Of a stretch of 37,513 bases of DNA, positions 16,730 through 25,113 are shown in pieces (position 1 is the first letter of the stretch; each line of letters begins with the position of its first letter). Under the pieces are notes generated by a model. It searched no databases. It saw only the letters and a program-made list of their open reading frames with translations, and was not told where the DNA came from. This DNA comes from Gemmatimonadota bacterium. Its GTDB lineage: Bacteria; Gemmatimonadota; Gemmatimonadetes; Longimicrobiales; Gaopeijiaceae. The translations under genes and the position numbers were made by a program. The stretch lies in contig JAPPGM010000141.1 in the NCBI GenBank assembly GCA_028874995.1, positions 1-37,513 of the forward strand, read 5' to 3'.

Positions 16730-17045
16730 CGCGCACGTCGACCTGGTAGGACCTTACCGGGGTGATGGCCGGCAGCTGCAGGGCGCGGCCGGTGCAGACA
16801 TCGAAGCGGGCTCCGTGGAAGGGGCACTCCAGCTCTTCGCCCTCGAGCTCTCCCGCCGAAAGAGGGTAGTCCTGGTGGGAGCAGCGGTCTTCCAGAGCGT
16901 AGACGTCGCCGTCAACGTTGGCCAGAACGACGGCTCCGTTGTCGGTCGACACGGCTCGGAGCCCGCCCACCGGCACCTCGATCACCGCCGCGACCCGGGC
17001 CCAGCGCGGTTCGGCGCGCGTGGGCGCGTCGCGTTGCCTAGACAT
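16701..17045 (-). CDS. Small Rieske-type [2Fe-2S] protein of the suf operon
   Basis: The 114-residue protein is a single Rieske domain. The ligands are complete: Cys55 and His57 in CSHQDYPLS, Cys74 and His77 in CPFHGARFDVCTG. It resembles the small ferredoxin-like Rieske proteins of dioxygenase systems and of suf operons in actinobacteria, and should be a cytosolic electron carrier. The ATG at 17045 overlaps the sufD stop by eight bases (ATGTCTAG), and its own end overlaps the sufS start. It is therefore expressed together with the Fe-S assembly genes, where it may supply electrons for cluster formation or be a client; that role is inferred from position. An alternative is a subunit of a dioxygenase, but no oxygenase gene is present. 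Confidence 0.88.
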   Translation of the reverse strand: MSRQRDAPTRAEPRWARVAAVIEVPVGGLRAVSTDNGAVVLANVDGDVYALEDRCSHQDYPLSAGELEGEELECPFHGARFDVCTGRALQLPAITPVRSYQVDVRDGDIYVRLD

Positions 17046-18375
17046 ACCGAAGCTTGGCCTCGATGGCCTGGGTGACCTTCTCGACCACCCCGCCCAGCGG
17101 CAGCTTCGACAGCACTTCACCAAGGAAGCCGAGCACCACCAGCCGCTCGGCCTGTTCCCTCCGGAGGCCGCGGCTCATGAGGTAGAAGAGGGCCTCCGCG
17201 TCAAGCTGGCCCACCGTGGCACCGTGCGAGCAGCGCACGTCATCCGCCTCGATTTCCAGGTTCGGGAGCGATGTCGAGATCGCCTCGTCGGAGAGGATCA
17301 GGTTGCGGTTCGTCTGGTACGCGTCGGTGCCCTGGGCGCCGTCGTGCACGCGGATGATGCCCCGGAAGATTCCGCGCGCCGCGCCGTCGAGCGCGCCCTT
17401 GTAGAGGAGATCGCTGTGCGCATTCGGCGCCACGTGGTCCTGGCTGGTATTGAAGTCGAAGTGCTGGTTCGAATCTCCGAAGTAGAGGCCCAGCATGTCG
17501 CTGTTGGCACCCGGTCCCAGGAGCCGCGCGTTCAGATCCACTCGGCCGACCGATCCCCCGAGCGCGACGTTGAGCGTATCCAGGGTGGAGTCCCGTTCCG
17601 CCAGGGTACGCTGGTTGGCCAGGTAGACGCCGCCCTCGCCCATGCGTTGCAGCGATACGTACTGCACCTGCGCACCACCCCGCGAAAAGAGCTCCACTGC
17701 GGTGTTGACCAGGGTGGCGGAAGAGAAATCGGGGGACAGGATCTCGTCCACGAAGGAGAGGCGGCTCAGCTCCTCGGCAACGATCAGGATGCGGGTGAAG
17801 GTGGCCGTACCCGGCCGCGATATCCAGCGGCTCAGCCGGATGGTTCGGTCGACCCGCACGCCGCGGGGGACGTAGAGGAAGACGCCGTCGCTCCAGAGCG
17901 CGGCGTTCAGCGCGGCGAACTTGCCGTCGGAGGCGGGCACGGCCTCGGTGGCCAGCAGCGACTCCACCTCGGGCATCCCGGCACGCGCGGCCTCCCGCAA
18001 GGACGAGAGCACCACGCCCTGCGCGGCCAGCGCTTCGTCCAGCTCCACCGAAACGACGCGCCCGTCCACATCGACGATCCGGCCCGCGCTCTCGCGGTCC
18101 TGCGCCATCGCGCGGCGGAGCCCCTCCGGCAGTGCCGCGACGCGGGCCGGGCCGCCGGCGGCCGGTTCCAGTTCGTCCAGCGGCAGCAACCTGGCCACAT
18201 CCGTGTAGCGCCACTCCTCGGAACGGGTGGAGGGCAGCGGCGTGGCCTCGTAGATGTCCCATGCCTCCTCGCGGCGGGCGTTGAGCCACCCCGGATCGGC
18301 CGCGCCCTCCTCCAGCACCGCCGTCCGCCCGATCGCCCGGCGGACGTCCTCACGCATCACAGCGGTCTGGGTCAC
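17038..18375 (-). CDS. sufD: Fe-S cluster assembly protein SufD
   Basis: The 445-residue protein shows the SufD pattern: [15 protein letters not shown] near residue 50, [15 protein letters not shown] mid-chain, the beta-helix core with [20 protein letters not shown], and [21 protein letters not shown] near the end. With SufB and SufC it forms the scaffold on which Fe-S clusters are built. The start is GTG at 18375, overlapping the sufB stop as GTGA; an ATG six codons later is possible. The conserved His in HVAPNAHSD is present, matching the residue held to be important in E. coli SufD. It is followed by the Rieske gene with an eight-base overlap. Confidence 0.93.
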   Translation of the reverse strand: MTQTAVMREDVRRAIGRTAVLEEGAADPGWLNARREEAWDIYEATPLPSTRSEEWRYTDVARLLPLDELEPAAGGPARVAALPEGLRRAMAQDRESAGRIVDVDGRVVSVELDEALAAQGVVLSSLREAARAGMPEVESLLATEAVPASDGKFAALNAALWSDGVFLYVPRGVRVDRTIRLSRWISRPGTATFTRILIVAEELSRLSFVDEILSPDFSSATLVNTAVELFSRGGAQVQYVSLQRMGEGGVYLANQRTLAERDSTLDTLNVALGGSVGRVDLNARLLGPGANSDMLGLYFGDSNQHFDFNTSQDHVAPNAHSDLLYKGALDGAARGIFRGIIRVHDGAQGTDAYQTNRNLILSDEAISTSLPNLEIEADDVRCSHGATVGQLDAEALFYLMSRGLRREQAERLVVLGFLGEVLSKLPLGGVVEKVTQAIEAKLRYV

Positions 18376-19787
18376 CCGACACTCCCTTCCATCTCCAGCT
18401 CGATCAGCCGGTTCAGCTCAACCGCGTATTCAAGCGGCAACTCCTTCGCGATCGGCTCGATGAACCCGCGCACGATCAGCGCCATCGCCTCGGCCTCGTC
18501 CATGCCCCGGCTCATCAGGTAGAAGAGCTGCTCGTCCCCTACCTTCGACACCGTTGCCTCGTGGCCCACCGTGGCGCTCTTCTCGTCGATCTCGATGTAT
18601 GGGAACGTGTCGGTGCGCGAAGTCTCGTTGATCAGCAGCGCGTCGCACTCGACGTTCGAGCGGGCGTTGCTGGCGCCGTCATAAACCTTGCACAGGCCCC
18701 GGTAGGAGGCGCGTCCGGTCCCCTTCGAGATCGACTTCGACACGATGCTCGAGGTGGTCCTGGGGGCCACGTGGATCACCTTGCCCCCCGTGTCCTGGTG
18801 CTGGCCGTCGCCCGCATACGCGATCGACAGGATCTCGCCGTGCGCCCCCTCGCCCATGAGGTAGCACGAGGGGTATTTCATGGTCAGCTTCGAGCCGAGG
18901 TTCCCATCCAGCCATTCCATGTGCGCGCCCTGCTGCACCAGCGCCCGCTGCGTGACCAGGTTGTACATGTTGTTCGACCAGTTCTGGATCGTCGTGTAGC
19001 GGAAGTACGCGTCCCGGTTCACGACGATCTCGATCACGCCCGAGTGGAACGAATCCGTCGAATAGACCGGCGCGGTGCACCCCTCGATGTAGTGCGCCCG
19101 CGACCCCTCGCCCGCGATGATCAGCGTCCGCTCGAACTGCCCCAGCCGCTCCTGGTTGACGCGGAAGTACGCCTGCAGTGGGGTCTCCAGCTGCACCCCC
19201 GGCGGGATGTAGACGAACGACCCACCCGACCACACCGCCGAGTTGAGCGCCGCGAACTTGTTGTCGGCTGCCGGAATCACCGTGCCGAAGTGCTTGCGGA
19301 ACAGCTCGGGGTGGTTTTTGAGCCCGTCCTCGATCGAATCGAAGATCACGCCCTTCGACTCCCACTCCTCCTTCAGCGAGTGGTAGACCATCTCCGAGTC
19401 GTACTGCGCCCCGACCCCCGCCAGAATCTTCCGCTCGGCTTCGGGGATCCCAAGCCGCTCGAAGGTCTGCTTGATGTTCTCGGGCACGTCGTCCCAGGAG
19501 CGCTCCATCTGCTCCTGTGGCTTCGAATAGAAGTACGTGCGGCTCAACGTCTCCTCGAGCTCGGACAGATCGCCGCCCCACTGGGGCATCGGCTTCGCCT
19601 GGTAGATCCGGAGCGCCTTGAGCCGGCGTTTCAGCATCCACTCGGGTTCATCCTTGCGCGCGGAGATCTGTCGGACGACCTCTTCATCGAGTCCGGGCCG
19701 CGTCTTGAACACCGGCTCCGAATCGGTGACGAATCCGAACTTGTAGTCGTCGAGTCCCAGTCCCTGAATGACTTCGTTGCTGGGCAT
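18372..19787 (-). CDS. sufB: Fe-S cluster assembly protein SufB
   Basis: The 471-residue protein is full length for SufB. Recognisable parts are the N-terminal [16 protein letters not shown], the central [19 protein letters not shown], the [20 protein letters not shown] stretch with the conserved Cys, and [22 protein letters not shown] near the end. It is the main scaffold subunit that receives persulfide sulfur and iron in the SufBC2D complex. The ATG at 19787 has GGAGG five bases upstream. The gene lies 76 bases downstream of sufC and overlaps sufD by GTGA, so the three scaffold genes run as one transcript. Confidence 0.95.
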   Translation of the reverse strand: MPSNEVIQGLGLDDYKFGFVTDSEPVFKTRPGLDEEVVRQISARKDEPEWMLKRRLKALRIYQAKPMPQWGGDLSELEETLSRTYFYSKPQEQMERSWDDVPENIKQTFERLGIPEAERKILAGVGAQYDSEMVYHSLKEEWESKGVIFDSIEDGLKNHPELFRKHFGTVIPAADNKFAALNSAVWSGGSFVYIPPGVQLETPLQAYFRVNQERLGQFERTLIIAGEGSRAHYIEGCTAPVYSTDSFHSGVIEIVVNRDAYFRYTTIQNWSNNMYNLVTQRALVQQGAHMEWLDGNLGSKLTMKYPSCYLMGEGAHGEILSIAYAGDGQHQDTGGKVIHVAPRTTSSIVSKSISKGTGRASYRGLCKVYDGASNARSNVECDALLINETSRTDTFPYIEIDEKSATVGHEATVSKVGDEQLFYLMSRGMDEAEAMALIVRGFIEPIAKELPLEYAVELNRLIELEMEGSVG

Positions 19788-19863
19788 TCATCCCTCCTCT
19801 TGGCAGCCCGCGGGCTGCGTGCGCCGACCCCGGTTGCCGGGACCGGCGAATTCGTAGGTGCGG

Positions 19864-20637
19864 TCAGGCCGCGTGGGCCTTCCGGTATTCCTCGTATCCC
19901 TGCGCCTCGAGTTCCAGCGCGACCTCGGGGCCGCCGGATTCCACGATCCTGCCGTCCACCATGACGTGTACCCTGTCGGGAACGATGTGGTTCAGGATCC
20001 GCTGGTAGTGGGTGATCAGAAGCACGGACATCTCCGGATCCTCGTCCCTCAGGGTGTTCACCCCGCGGGCGACGACCTGGAGCGCGTCGATATCCAGCCC
20101 GGAGTCGGTCTCGTCCATCACGGCCAGCGCCGGCTTCAGCACCGCCATCTGAAGGATCTCGTTGCGCTTCTTCTCGCCGCCGCTGAAGCCGTCGTTGACG
20201 GGCCGCTGCGCGAAGGCAACGTCCATGTCCAGCAGTTCCATGCGCTCCATGAGCAGCTCCTGGAAGTCGAAGAGATCCAGCTCCTCGCCGTCCTCGAGCC
20301 GGGACTGCAAAGCGGTCCGCAGGAAGTTGGCGATCGACACGCCGGGAATCTCGACGGGATACTGGAAGGCCATGAAGACCCCGGCCTGCGCCCGCTCGTC
20401 GGGCTCCATCTCCAGCAGGTCCTCGCCCCGGAGCCCGACGCTGCCGCCGGTGACCTCGTACTCCGGATGCCCGGCGATCACCTTGGCCAGCGTGCTCTTG
20501 CCGGATCCGTTGGGCCCCATGACCGCGTGGATTTCGCCCGGCCGGATCGCCAGGTCCACGCCCTTCAGAATATCGATGTCCTCGTCCGCGACACCGGCCT
20601 CCAGAGCCTTCACGACGAGGATTGGGGAATCGTCCAT
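19864..20637 (-). CDS. sufC: Fe-S cluster assembly ATPase SufC
   Basis: The 257-residue protein is an ABC-type ATPase. Walker A is GPNGSGKST (residues 41-49), the signature is [11 protein letters not shown], Walker B is [14 protein letters not shown], and the switch His is in [10 protein letters not shown]. The Glu-Thr-Asp after Walker B and the FSGGEKKR signature are typical of SufC rather than of transporters. ATP use by SufC drives shape changes in SufBD during cluster assembly. The ATG at 20637 has AGGAG ten bases upstream. It is the first gene of the operon; a candidate promoter and a Fur-box-like element stand at 20668-20723. Confidence 0.95.
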   Translation of the reverse strand: MDDSPILVVKALEAGVADEDIDILKGVDLAIRPGEIHAVMGPNGSGKSTLAKVIAGHPEYEVTGGSVGLRGEDLLEMEPDERAQAGVFMAFQYPVEIPGVSIANFLRTALQSRLEDGEELDLFDFQELLMERMELLDMDVAFAQRPVNDGFSGGEKKRNEILQMAVLKPALAVMDETDSGLDIDALQVVARGVNTLRDEDPEMSVLLITHYQRILNHIVPDRVHVMVDGRIVESGGPEVALELEAQGYEEYRKAHAA

Positions 20638-20667
20638 TTCGGATGCACTCCTGATTTTTTCCTTATG

Positions 20668-20686
20668 GATAATGATTATTGATTAG
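20668..20686. promoter_or_regulatory. Fur-box-like element upstream of sufC
   Basis: On the minus strand an AT-rich 19-mer ends in ATAATCATTATC, identical to the right-hand 12 bases of the classical Fur box; the left part is poor, giving 13 of 19 matches overall. It stands just downstream of the predicted -10 and 31 bases from the sufC start, a place where a bound repressor would block transcription. Iron control of suf operons by Fur-family proteins is well known. Binding here is a prediction. Confidence 0.45.
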
Positions 20687-20694
20687 GGGATGGA

Positions 20695-20723
20695 AAGCTA
20701 CCGGACCAGGGTGGGGTCGTCAA
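20695..20723 (-). promoter_or_regulatory. Predicted suf operon promoter
   Basis: On the minus strand TTGACG (20723-20718) and TAGCTT (20700-20695) are separated by 17 bases. The -35 is close to consensus (5 of 6) and the -10 is weak (3 of 6). A start of transcription near 20688 would fall at the edge of the Fur-box-like element, and the sufC start codon follows about 50 bases later. Confidence 0.4.
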
Positions 20724-20790
20724 CGATGGAGGTGTGGTTGCGGTGTCGTGTCCAACGGGTAGTGAGGGCCATGACTTGAGATGAAACAAT

Positions 20791-20830
20791 GTATACTATA
20801 CTTTACATTATGTAATCTCCGCATTACATG
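20791..20830. promoter_or_regulatory. Palindrome array upstream of the suf operon, matching the one at 10670
   Basis: An AT-rich island holds GTATACTATAC (20791-20801, perfect 5-1-5), TTACATTATGTAA (20803-20815, perfect 6-1-6) and a further ATTACATG (20823-20830). Positions 20802-20830 match 10670-10698 at 23 of 29 bases. In the central palindrome, both arms differ between the sites by paired changes (TGACAT/ATGTCA against TTACAT/ATGTAA) that keep the symmetry. It lies about 165 bases upstream of sufC and beyond the end of the TPR gene. It could be an operator or a distant promoter element; no regulator is adjacent. Confidence 0.45.
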
Positions 20831-20912
20831 GGAGCCGAAGCGAAGCGATCCAGCTCGAGCGTAGTCGCCGCCCGGATCTCGCACTGCCAGGTCTGGCTGG
20901 TGGATCGGGCTG

Positions 20913-22571
20913 CTAGAAAACCGCCCCCCGGATCCAGGTATCCGACCGGGCCCAGGATTCCAGGAACATCTTGTGGACCTCGTCCGCGTTCTTCCCCTTG
21001 TCCTGGGCGCGCAGCGCTTGTTCCAGTCCGTACAGCGACCAGCCGTTCATGGGATGGTCATCGAGCGCGGCCGTGAACACCTTCTCCGCCTCCTGGTAGC
21101 GCTCCATTTCGAGGAGCAGATCCCCAAGCCAGTGGCGCGCCGAGAAGTTGAGCGGTTCGGGTTCGTCGTAGCGCAGGTCGTCCTCGAGCTCGATCGCGGC
21201 CTCGAGCACCGCGATCGCCCCCTCGTCGTCGCCTTCGTGACGCAGGATCTCGCCCTCGAGGATCCCGGCCACCGTGCCCAGAAGGTTGGTCACCGAATGG
21301 CCGCGGAAGCTCGCGCCTTCATCCGCATTCTCCACCGCGCGCCTCACCTTCTCCAGGTAGATTTCGGCGCGTCCCGGCTCATCGGTGCGCAGGTATGCAT
21401 ACCCGCGGGCGAAGTCCCAGAAGCCGCGCTGGATCGTGCGGTCGGGCGGGTCGTCCATCTCCAGAATCTCGTCGAAGCGGCCGAAGCGCAGTAGCGTGAG
21501 CGCATGGTAGAAGGCGCCGCCGGGCACGATCTTCCCGTAGTCCTTCGCGGCCTGGATGGCGATCGCCCCCTGACCGTCCATGGAGGCCGCGAAGAGGAGC
21601 ATGTGGAGGTTGTGGGACGGGTAGATGGCCCACGCGAGGTCCTCCTCGGCACGCTGGTCGGTGTGCCACGCGGCGAGGTTGCCCCGAACCGCGTCGCCCC
21701 AGCGCCCGATCCGGTTGTAGGTGTGCGACGGCATGTGCTGGATGTGGCTCGCCCCGGGGATCGACGCGCCCAGATGGTCGGCGCACGCCTCGGCCTTCTC
21801 GGGCTTGACCGTGGGCTCGGTGGCGTGGACGTAGAGGTGGCAGGCGCCCGGGTGCGTGATGTCCATGACCAGGACGGCCTCGAGGACGGTGTGGATCTTC
21901 TGCACGGCCGGCTTCTCGATGTCCCAGCGGCCGCGACGCGGCTCCAGCAGCATGAGCGATTCGCCGTAGAGCGTCCCCACGTCCAGGTCGTGCGGGAACC
22001 GCTCGTACACCTCGGCCATCGCCCGCGCGTACGCGGAGTCCAGCATCTTGCGGGTGTCGCTGTCGTGTTCCTCCTCGTAGCGGATCGCCATGGCCTCGAT
22101 CAGCGCCCTTTCCACCTCGCTGGCGTGGTCACCCGCCAGCTTCTTCGCCTTCTGAATGTTCTCGTAGGCCCGCGGTGCGTCGTCACTGCCCATCGGTCCG
22201 TTCAGGTACGGTCCCCAGGCCCACGCTTCGGCCCAGAAGCAGATCGCGCAATTCGGGTCCTCTCTCTGGGCCTGCCGGAAGGAGCGCGCCGCCCGCAGCG
22301 GGGTGAAGGCGTACATCATCTGGATGCCCTGGTTGAAGAACTTCTGCGCCTCGGGCGAATCGGTGGTGATCGCGCGGGTCAGCGGTCCGAGGGCCTCGGG
22401 GTAGTAGGTGGCCTCTTCGTCGAAGCCGGCCGGGTACGACGGGGAGGTGAAAAGCCCGGGGTGGTGCCCCACTTCCTGGGCGGTCGCGTCGTGGGCGAGA
22501 GCGGCCGTGAGCGAAGCGATGGCGATGGTCATGATGAAGGCGCGTCCGCACCTTGAGCGTGTCGGTTCCAT
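20913..22571 (-). CDS. Secreted tetratricopeptide-repeat protein
   Basis: The 552-residue protein has a Sec signal (hydrophobic run after an Arg-rich start, with a likely cleavage in HDATA-QEV) and then alpha-helical TPR-like repeats. Visible repeat pieces include FNQGIQMMYAFTPLRAARSF, then NCAICFWAEAWAWG, AERALI-like helices, and near the end LGDLLLEMERYQEAEKVFTA and WSLYGLEQALRAQ. A Cys-x2-Cys (NCAIC) and several conserved His (HLYVHATEP, IQHMPSHTYNR) look like more than scaffold and could bind metal, but no known catalytic motif is seen. TPR proteins usually hold partners together. The start ATG at 22571 directly precedes the signal. It lies 135 bases downstream of the small barrel-like gene on the same strand. 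Confidence 0.78.
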   Translation of the reverse strand: MEPTRSRCGRAFIMTIAIASLTAALAHDATAQEVGHHPGLFTSPSYPAGFDEEATYYPEALGPLTRAITTDSPEAQKFFNQGIQMMYAFTPLRAARSFRQAQREDPNCAICFWAEAWAWGPYLNGPMGSDDAPRAYENIQKAKKLAGDHASEVERALIEAMAIRYEEEHDSDTRKMLDSAYARAMAEVYERFPHDLDVGTLYGESLMLLEPRRGRWDIEKPAVQKIHTVLEAVLVMDITHPGACHLYVHATEPTVKPEKAEACADHLGASIPGASHIQHMPSHTYNRIGRWGDAVRGNLAAWHTDQRAEEDLAWAIYPSHNLHMLLFAASMDGQGAIAIQAAKDYGKIVPGGAFYHALTLLRFGRFDEILEMDDPPDRTIQRGFWDFARGYAYLRTDEPGRAEIYLEKVRRAVENADEGASFRGHSVTNLLGTVAGILEGEILRHEGDDEGAIAVLEAAIELEDDLRYDEPEPLNFSARHWLGDLLLEMERYQEAEKVFTAALDDHPMNGWSLYGLEQALRAQDKGKNADEVHKMFLESWARSDTWIRGAVF

Positions 22572-22706
22572 GCGTGGCGGTCCGAAGGAGATTCAGATGA
22601 CTGGTGGGCACCGCAAGATGGGCGTTCGCGGGGGTCTCCGCCAGAAGTGCGGGCGGACGAGCGCACGGGCATGCGAATCGCACGGGACCGCTGCCGCCCT
22701 GGCCCG

Positions 22707-23327
22707 TCAGAACAGACGAAACCGGACGGATGCGCCGAAGAGGCCGTAGAGGCTCTCGTTGTTTGCGCCGAACGGGTCGCTCGGGCTCTCAATCGGCGAC
22801 GACGACACGCCGAGGCTGAGGTCGAGCGTAGCTGTCACCCTTCCGGCGGTATACCCGGTCCCCAGCCCGATGCCACTCAAACCATAGGTGCTTCCACCGG
22901 TCCATCCACGTCGACGCCGGGTTTCGAGATGGGTCTTGACCACCCCGGTGCCTTTCTCGTAGAACAGGAACAGGCTGGGGCCCTCGCCCGTGCCGACGCC
23001 CGCGCTCAGACGGCCGAGATATGCGTGATCACGCAGGGTATATGGGTCATACCGGACGTTCCAGCGCACCATCTGAGCAAGGAACCCCAGCGAAAACCAC
23101 AACCGGCCCGGAGTCAGGGTCACCTGAAGACTCGCGCCGGGAGACGTTACTTCCCAGAACTCCAGCCTCAAGCCAAGCGACACGCTGAGTGGCCGCTCCT
23201 TCACCTCGGTGGAGTCCACCCGGAGTTCCGCCTCCTGCGCCTGCATACCGGGCGCTGCGACGGCTCCGGTCACCAGCAACGCGGCTACGAACCACGGCGC
23301 TCCGCCGACTCGTGTCACATTCATCAT
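22707..23327 (-). CDS. Small secreted barrel-like protein, paralogue 1
   Basis: The 206-residue protein has a Sec signal (ALLVTGAVAAPGMQAQE, cleavage likely after AQA or MQA) and a mature part made of alternating strands ending in FRLF, an aromatic C-terminus typical of outer-membrane barrels. Shared features with the proteins at 26772-27371 and 27494-28093 are SPGASLQ, FLAQMVRW, GRLSAGVGTGEGPSLF followed by a YEKGTG turn, and YGLSGIGLGTGY with GRVTATLDLSLG. Together these define a family of about 200 residues that I do not recognise by name. It is likely located in the outer membrane. The ATG at 23327 begins the signal; a second ATG follows at once. It lies upstream of the TPR gene and divergent from the sigma factor gene. 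Confidence 0.72.
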   Translation of the reverse strand: MMNVTRVGGAPWFVAALLVTGAVAAPGMQAQEAELRVDSTEVKERPLSVSLGLRLEFWEVTSPGASLQVTLTPGRLWFSLGFLAQMVRWNVRYDPYTLRDHAYLGRLSAGVGTGEGPSLFLFYEKGTGVVKTHLETRRRRGWTGGSTYGLSGIGLGTGYTAGRVTATLDLSLGVSSSPIESPSDPFGANNESLYGLFGASVRFRLF

Positions 23328-23743
23328 TCGGTTCTCTGCTGAGGGCAGGTGGTGACTGCCGGTGACCTACGGCACCGATCCCGTGCCGGTTTCACCCGCC
23401 AGAGAGAACGCCGGGGCGGATTCCGTCAGGGGTCGGCGCCAACGGTGCCCGCCTGTGGCGGTAGTCGCCCGCCAACCCCCCTCCGCCCGATTCACGTTAG
23501 AATGATATGCGGCGGACTACCGTAGGAGAAAAGGTGGCGGCGTGAAACGTGACTCGACCTGGCAGCCCATGGACAAGATCCCCCCGTCATTCGAGCGGCG
23601 ATGCATCCGTGCTGGGTCGCTGCGCTCTGCGTTGCTCCTCGGGCGAATAGCGTTGCCATTCCCCCTTCGTCGCGCCTTGCCAGCCCGGCGCCTCACCGCT
23701 CTCGGTGCTCAGGCGGCCTTATCCACGGATTGCTGGAGGTAGA
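23328..23743. other. Divergent intergenic region between the barrel-like gene and the sigma gene
   Basis: About 415 bases without a clear gene. AGGAG stands near 23525 and a GTG at 23542 opens a 66-codon frame whose TAG ends one base before the sigma TTG; the peptide is arginine- and leucine-rich, has no recognised features, and may be only a leader or chance frame. A weak TAGAAT near 23498 has no matching -35. Promoters for both flanking genes must be here, but I could not place either with confidence. Confidence 0.4.
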
Positions 23744-24310
23744 TTGCTCCCTGACCTGGAACGGGAACTCCTGCGAAAGTGTCAGGCGGGCAATTCCCGG
23801 TTTTTTGAACCGATCGTGCGAGCGTACGAGCGTCCGGGCATGCGGATCGCCTTGGGAATGATGGGCAACCCCGACGACGCGCGTGACGCCCTGCAGGATG
23901 CCTTCGTGAAAACGTGGCAGAACCTCTCCCGTTTCGACCTCAAGCGGCGGTTCGCCCCCTGGTTCTTCCAGATCCTCAGGAACCAGTGCCGGGACGCGCT
24001 GCGTAGCCGCAAGGTCAGGTTCAACATGGAGGCGCTGGACCAGGGCCTGGAAATGAAGCCCGGCAACCCGGAGGACAGCCCGGAACGACACGCGGAGCGC
24101 AAAGCCGCGAAGGAACTCCTTTGGAAGGGACTCGAGCGTCTGAGTGAAGATCATCGGGAGATACTCGTACTGAAGGAAATCGAAGGGTTTCGCTACGGCG
24201 AGATAGCGAGGATATTGAACATTCCGGAAGGGACGGTCGCGAGCCGGCTCTTCCACGCGCGGCGGGCACTTGCGGCGGAGTTGCGCGCCGCGGGGGTCAC
24301 CTATCCGTGA
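23744..24310 (+). CDS. ECF-type RNA polymerase sigma factor
   Basis: The 188-residue protein has the two sigma regions of extracytoplasmic-function factors. Region 2 runs from FFEPIVRAYERPGMRIALG through NPDDARDALQDAFVKTWQNL (about 22-70), with RFAPWFFQILRNQCRDALR after it. Region 4 is LERLSEDHREILVLKEIEGF followed by the helix-turn-helix YGEIARILNIPEGTVASRLF. It should direct RNA polymerase to a stress or envelope regulon. The start was set at TTG 23744, with GGAGG four bases upstream; an in-frame GTG at 23705 has no ribosome site. The anti-sigma-like gene begins 48 bases after its stop, forming the usual sigma/anti-sigma pair. Confidence 0.88.
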   Translation: MLPDLERELLRKCQAGNSRFFEPIVRAYERPGMRIALGMMGNPDDARDALQDAFVKTWQNLSRFDLKRRFAPWFFQILRNQCRDALRSRKVRFNMEALDQGLEMKPGNPEDSPERHAERKAAKELLWKGLERLSEDHREILVLKEIEGFRYGEIARILNIPEGTVASRLFHARRALAAELRAAGVTYP

Positions 24311-24358
24311 AACACTCACGGAGAAAACGATTTACGGTCGTTCCGAGGCAGATTGGCC

Positions 24359-24793
24359 ATGGACGGTAGAACACAGCACACGGTCAGCCACGAGGACCTC
24401 ATGCGGTTCCTCGACGGCGAAGTGACGCCTGAGGAGAGGGCGGCGATCGAGGGCCGTCTGGAGGCGTCCAGCGAACTCCGCCGCGAGTTCGCCATCTTCC
24501 GGTCCATCAAGGAGGACTTCCAGGATCTCTCGTTCGCGTCCCATGACGGAGACTCGGTCTGGGACCGCATTCGGTCGCGGATCACGTTGCCGGTCGGTTG
24601 GGGGCTGGCGGTCGCCGGGTTTGTGGGTTGGGCGGGCTACGCGACCTGGACGTTCGTCCAGTCTCCATCGGCGATCGTGGTCAAGCTGACGACCGGTGCC
24701 GTGGTGATCGGCATGCTGGTCCTTCTCGCCCAGGTCATCTGGGACCGGTATCGCGAGTACGGCTCCGACCCGTACCGGAATGTCCACCGATGA
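24359..24793 (+). CDS. Membrane anti-sigma factor-like protein without zinc ligands
   Basis: The 144-residue protein starts with VSHEDLMRFLDGEVTPEERAA, the typical beginning of anti-sigma domains, followed by a helix. The Cys-x2-Cys of zinc-binding anti-sigma (zf-HC2) proteins is absent: the region reads LEASSELRREF, with no Cys in the cytoplasmic part. Two membrane segments follow (about 80-100 and 106-126). It probably holds the sigma factor at 23744-24310 inactive at the membrane; this follows from position and domain type. The ATG at 24359 was used; a TTG two codons earlier is closer to the GAGG at 24344. Its stop overlaps the next ATG as ATGA. Confidence 0.72.
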   Translation: MDGRTQHTVSHEDLMRFLDGEVTPEERAAIEGRLEASSELRREFAIFRSIKEDFQDLSFASHDGDSVWDRIRSRITLPVGWGLAVAGFVGWAGYATWTFVQSPSAIVVKLTTGAVVIGMLVLLAQVIWDRYREYGSDPYRNVHR

Positions 24794-25113
24794 TACTCGC
24801 TACCAGCGAAACCGTGGCCGGCCACCGGGTGCGGCGCACACTGGGCCTGGTGCGGGGAAGTTCGGTTCGCGTCCGCCATGTGGGAAAGGACATCATGGCC
24901 AGCCTGCGCAACCTGGCGGGCGGCGAGGTCTACGAATACACGAAGCTCATGGCGGAGGTGCGGGAGCAGGCGGTGGACCGGATGGTCGCCGATGCGAGGG
25001 CTCTCGGCGCGAACGGCGTCCTGGCGATTCGCTTCCAGTCGGCGGAGGTGAGCAAGGGCGCCGCCGAGATGATGTGCTACGGGACGGCGGTGGAGCTCAG
25101 CGAGGAGGGCTGA
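24790..25113 (+). CDS. YbjQ/UPF0145 family protein
   Basis: The 107-residue protein matches the YbjQ family: a beta strand start MILATSETVAGHRV, the TLGLVRGSSVRVRHVG stretch, an alpha-helical middle with EYTKLMAEVREQAVDRMVADARALGAN, and GVLAIRFQSAE then MMCYGTAVEL. Family members form ring-like oligomers; some have been called heavy-metal-binding, and their role is not established. The ATG overlaps the anti-sigma stop (ATGA), so it is part of the sigma operon. Its end overlaps the end of the convergent DUF4328 gene by 17 bases. Confidence 0.85.
   Translation: MILATSETVAGHRVRRTLGLVRGSSVRVRHVGKDIMASLRNLAGGEVYEYTKLMAEVREQAVDRMVADARALGANGVLAIRFQSAEVSKGAAEMMCYGTAVELSEEG

Noticed and set aside
16918-18522. 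534-codon plus-strand open frame opposite sufD and the Rieske gene
   Set aside because: Antisense of two conserved genes; no start signal.
23542-23742. 66-codon frame ending just before the sigma factor start
   Set aside because: No recognisable features and a poor ribosome-site distance; kept only as a note in the intergenic entry.
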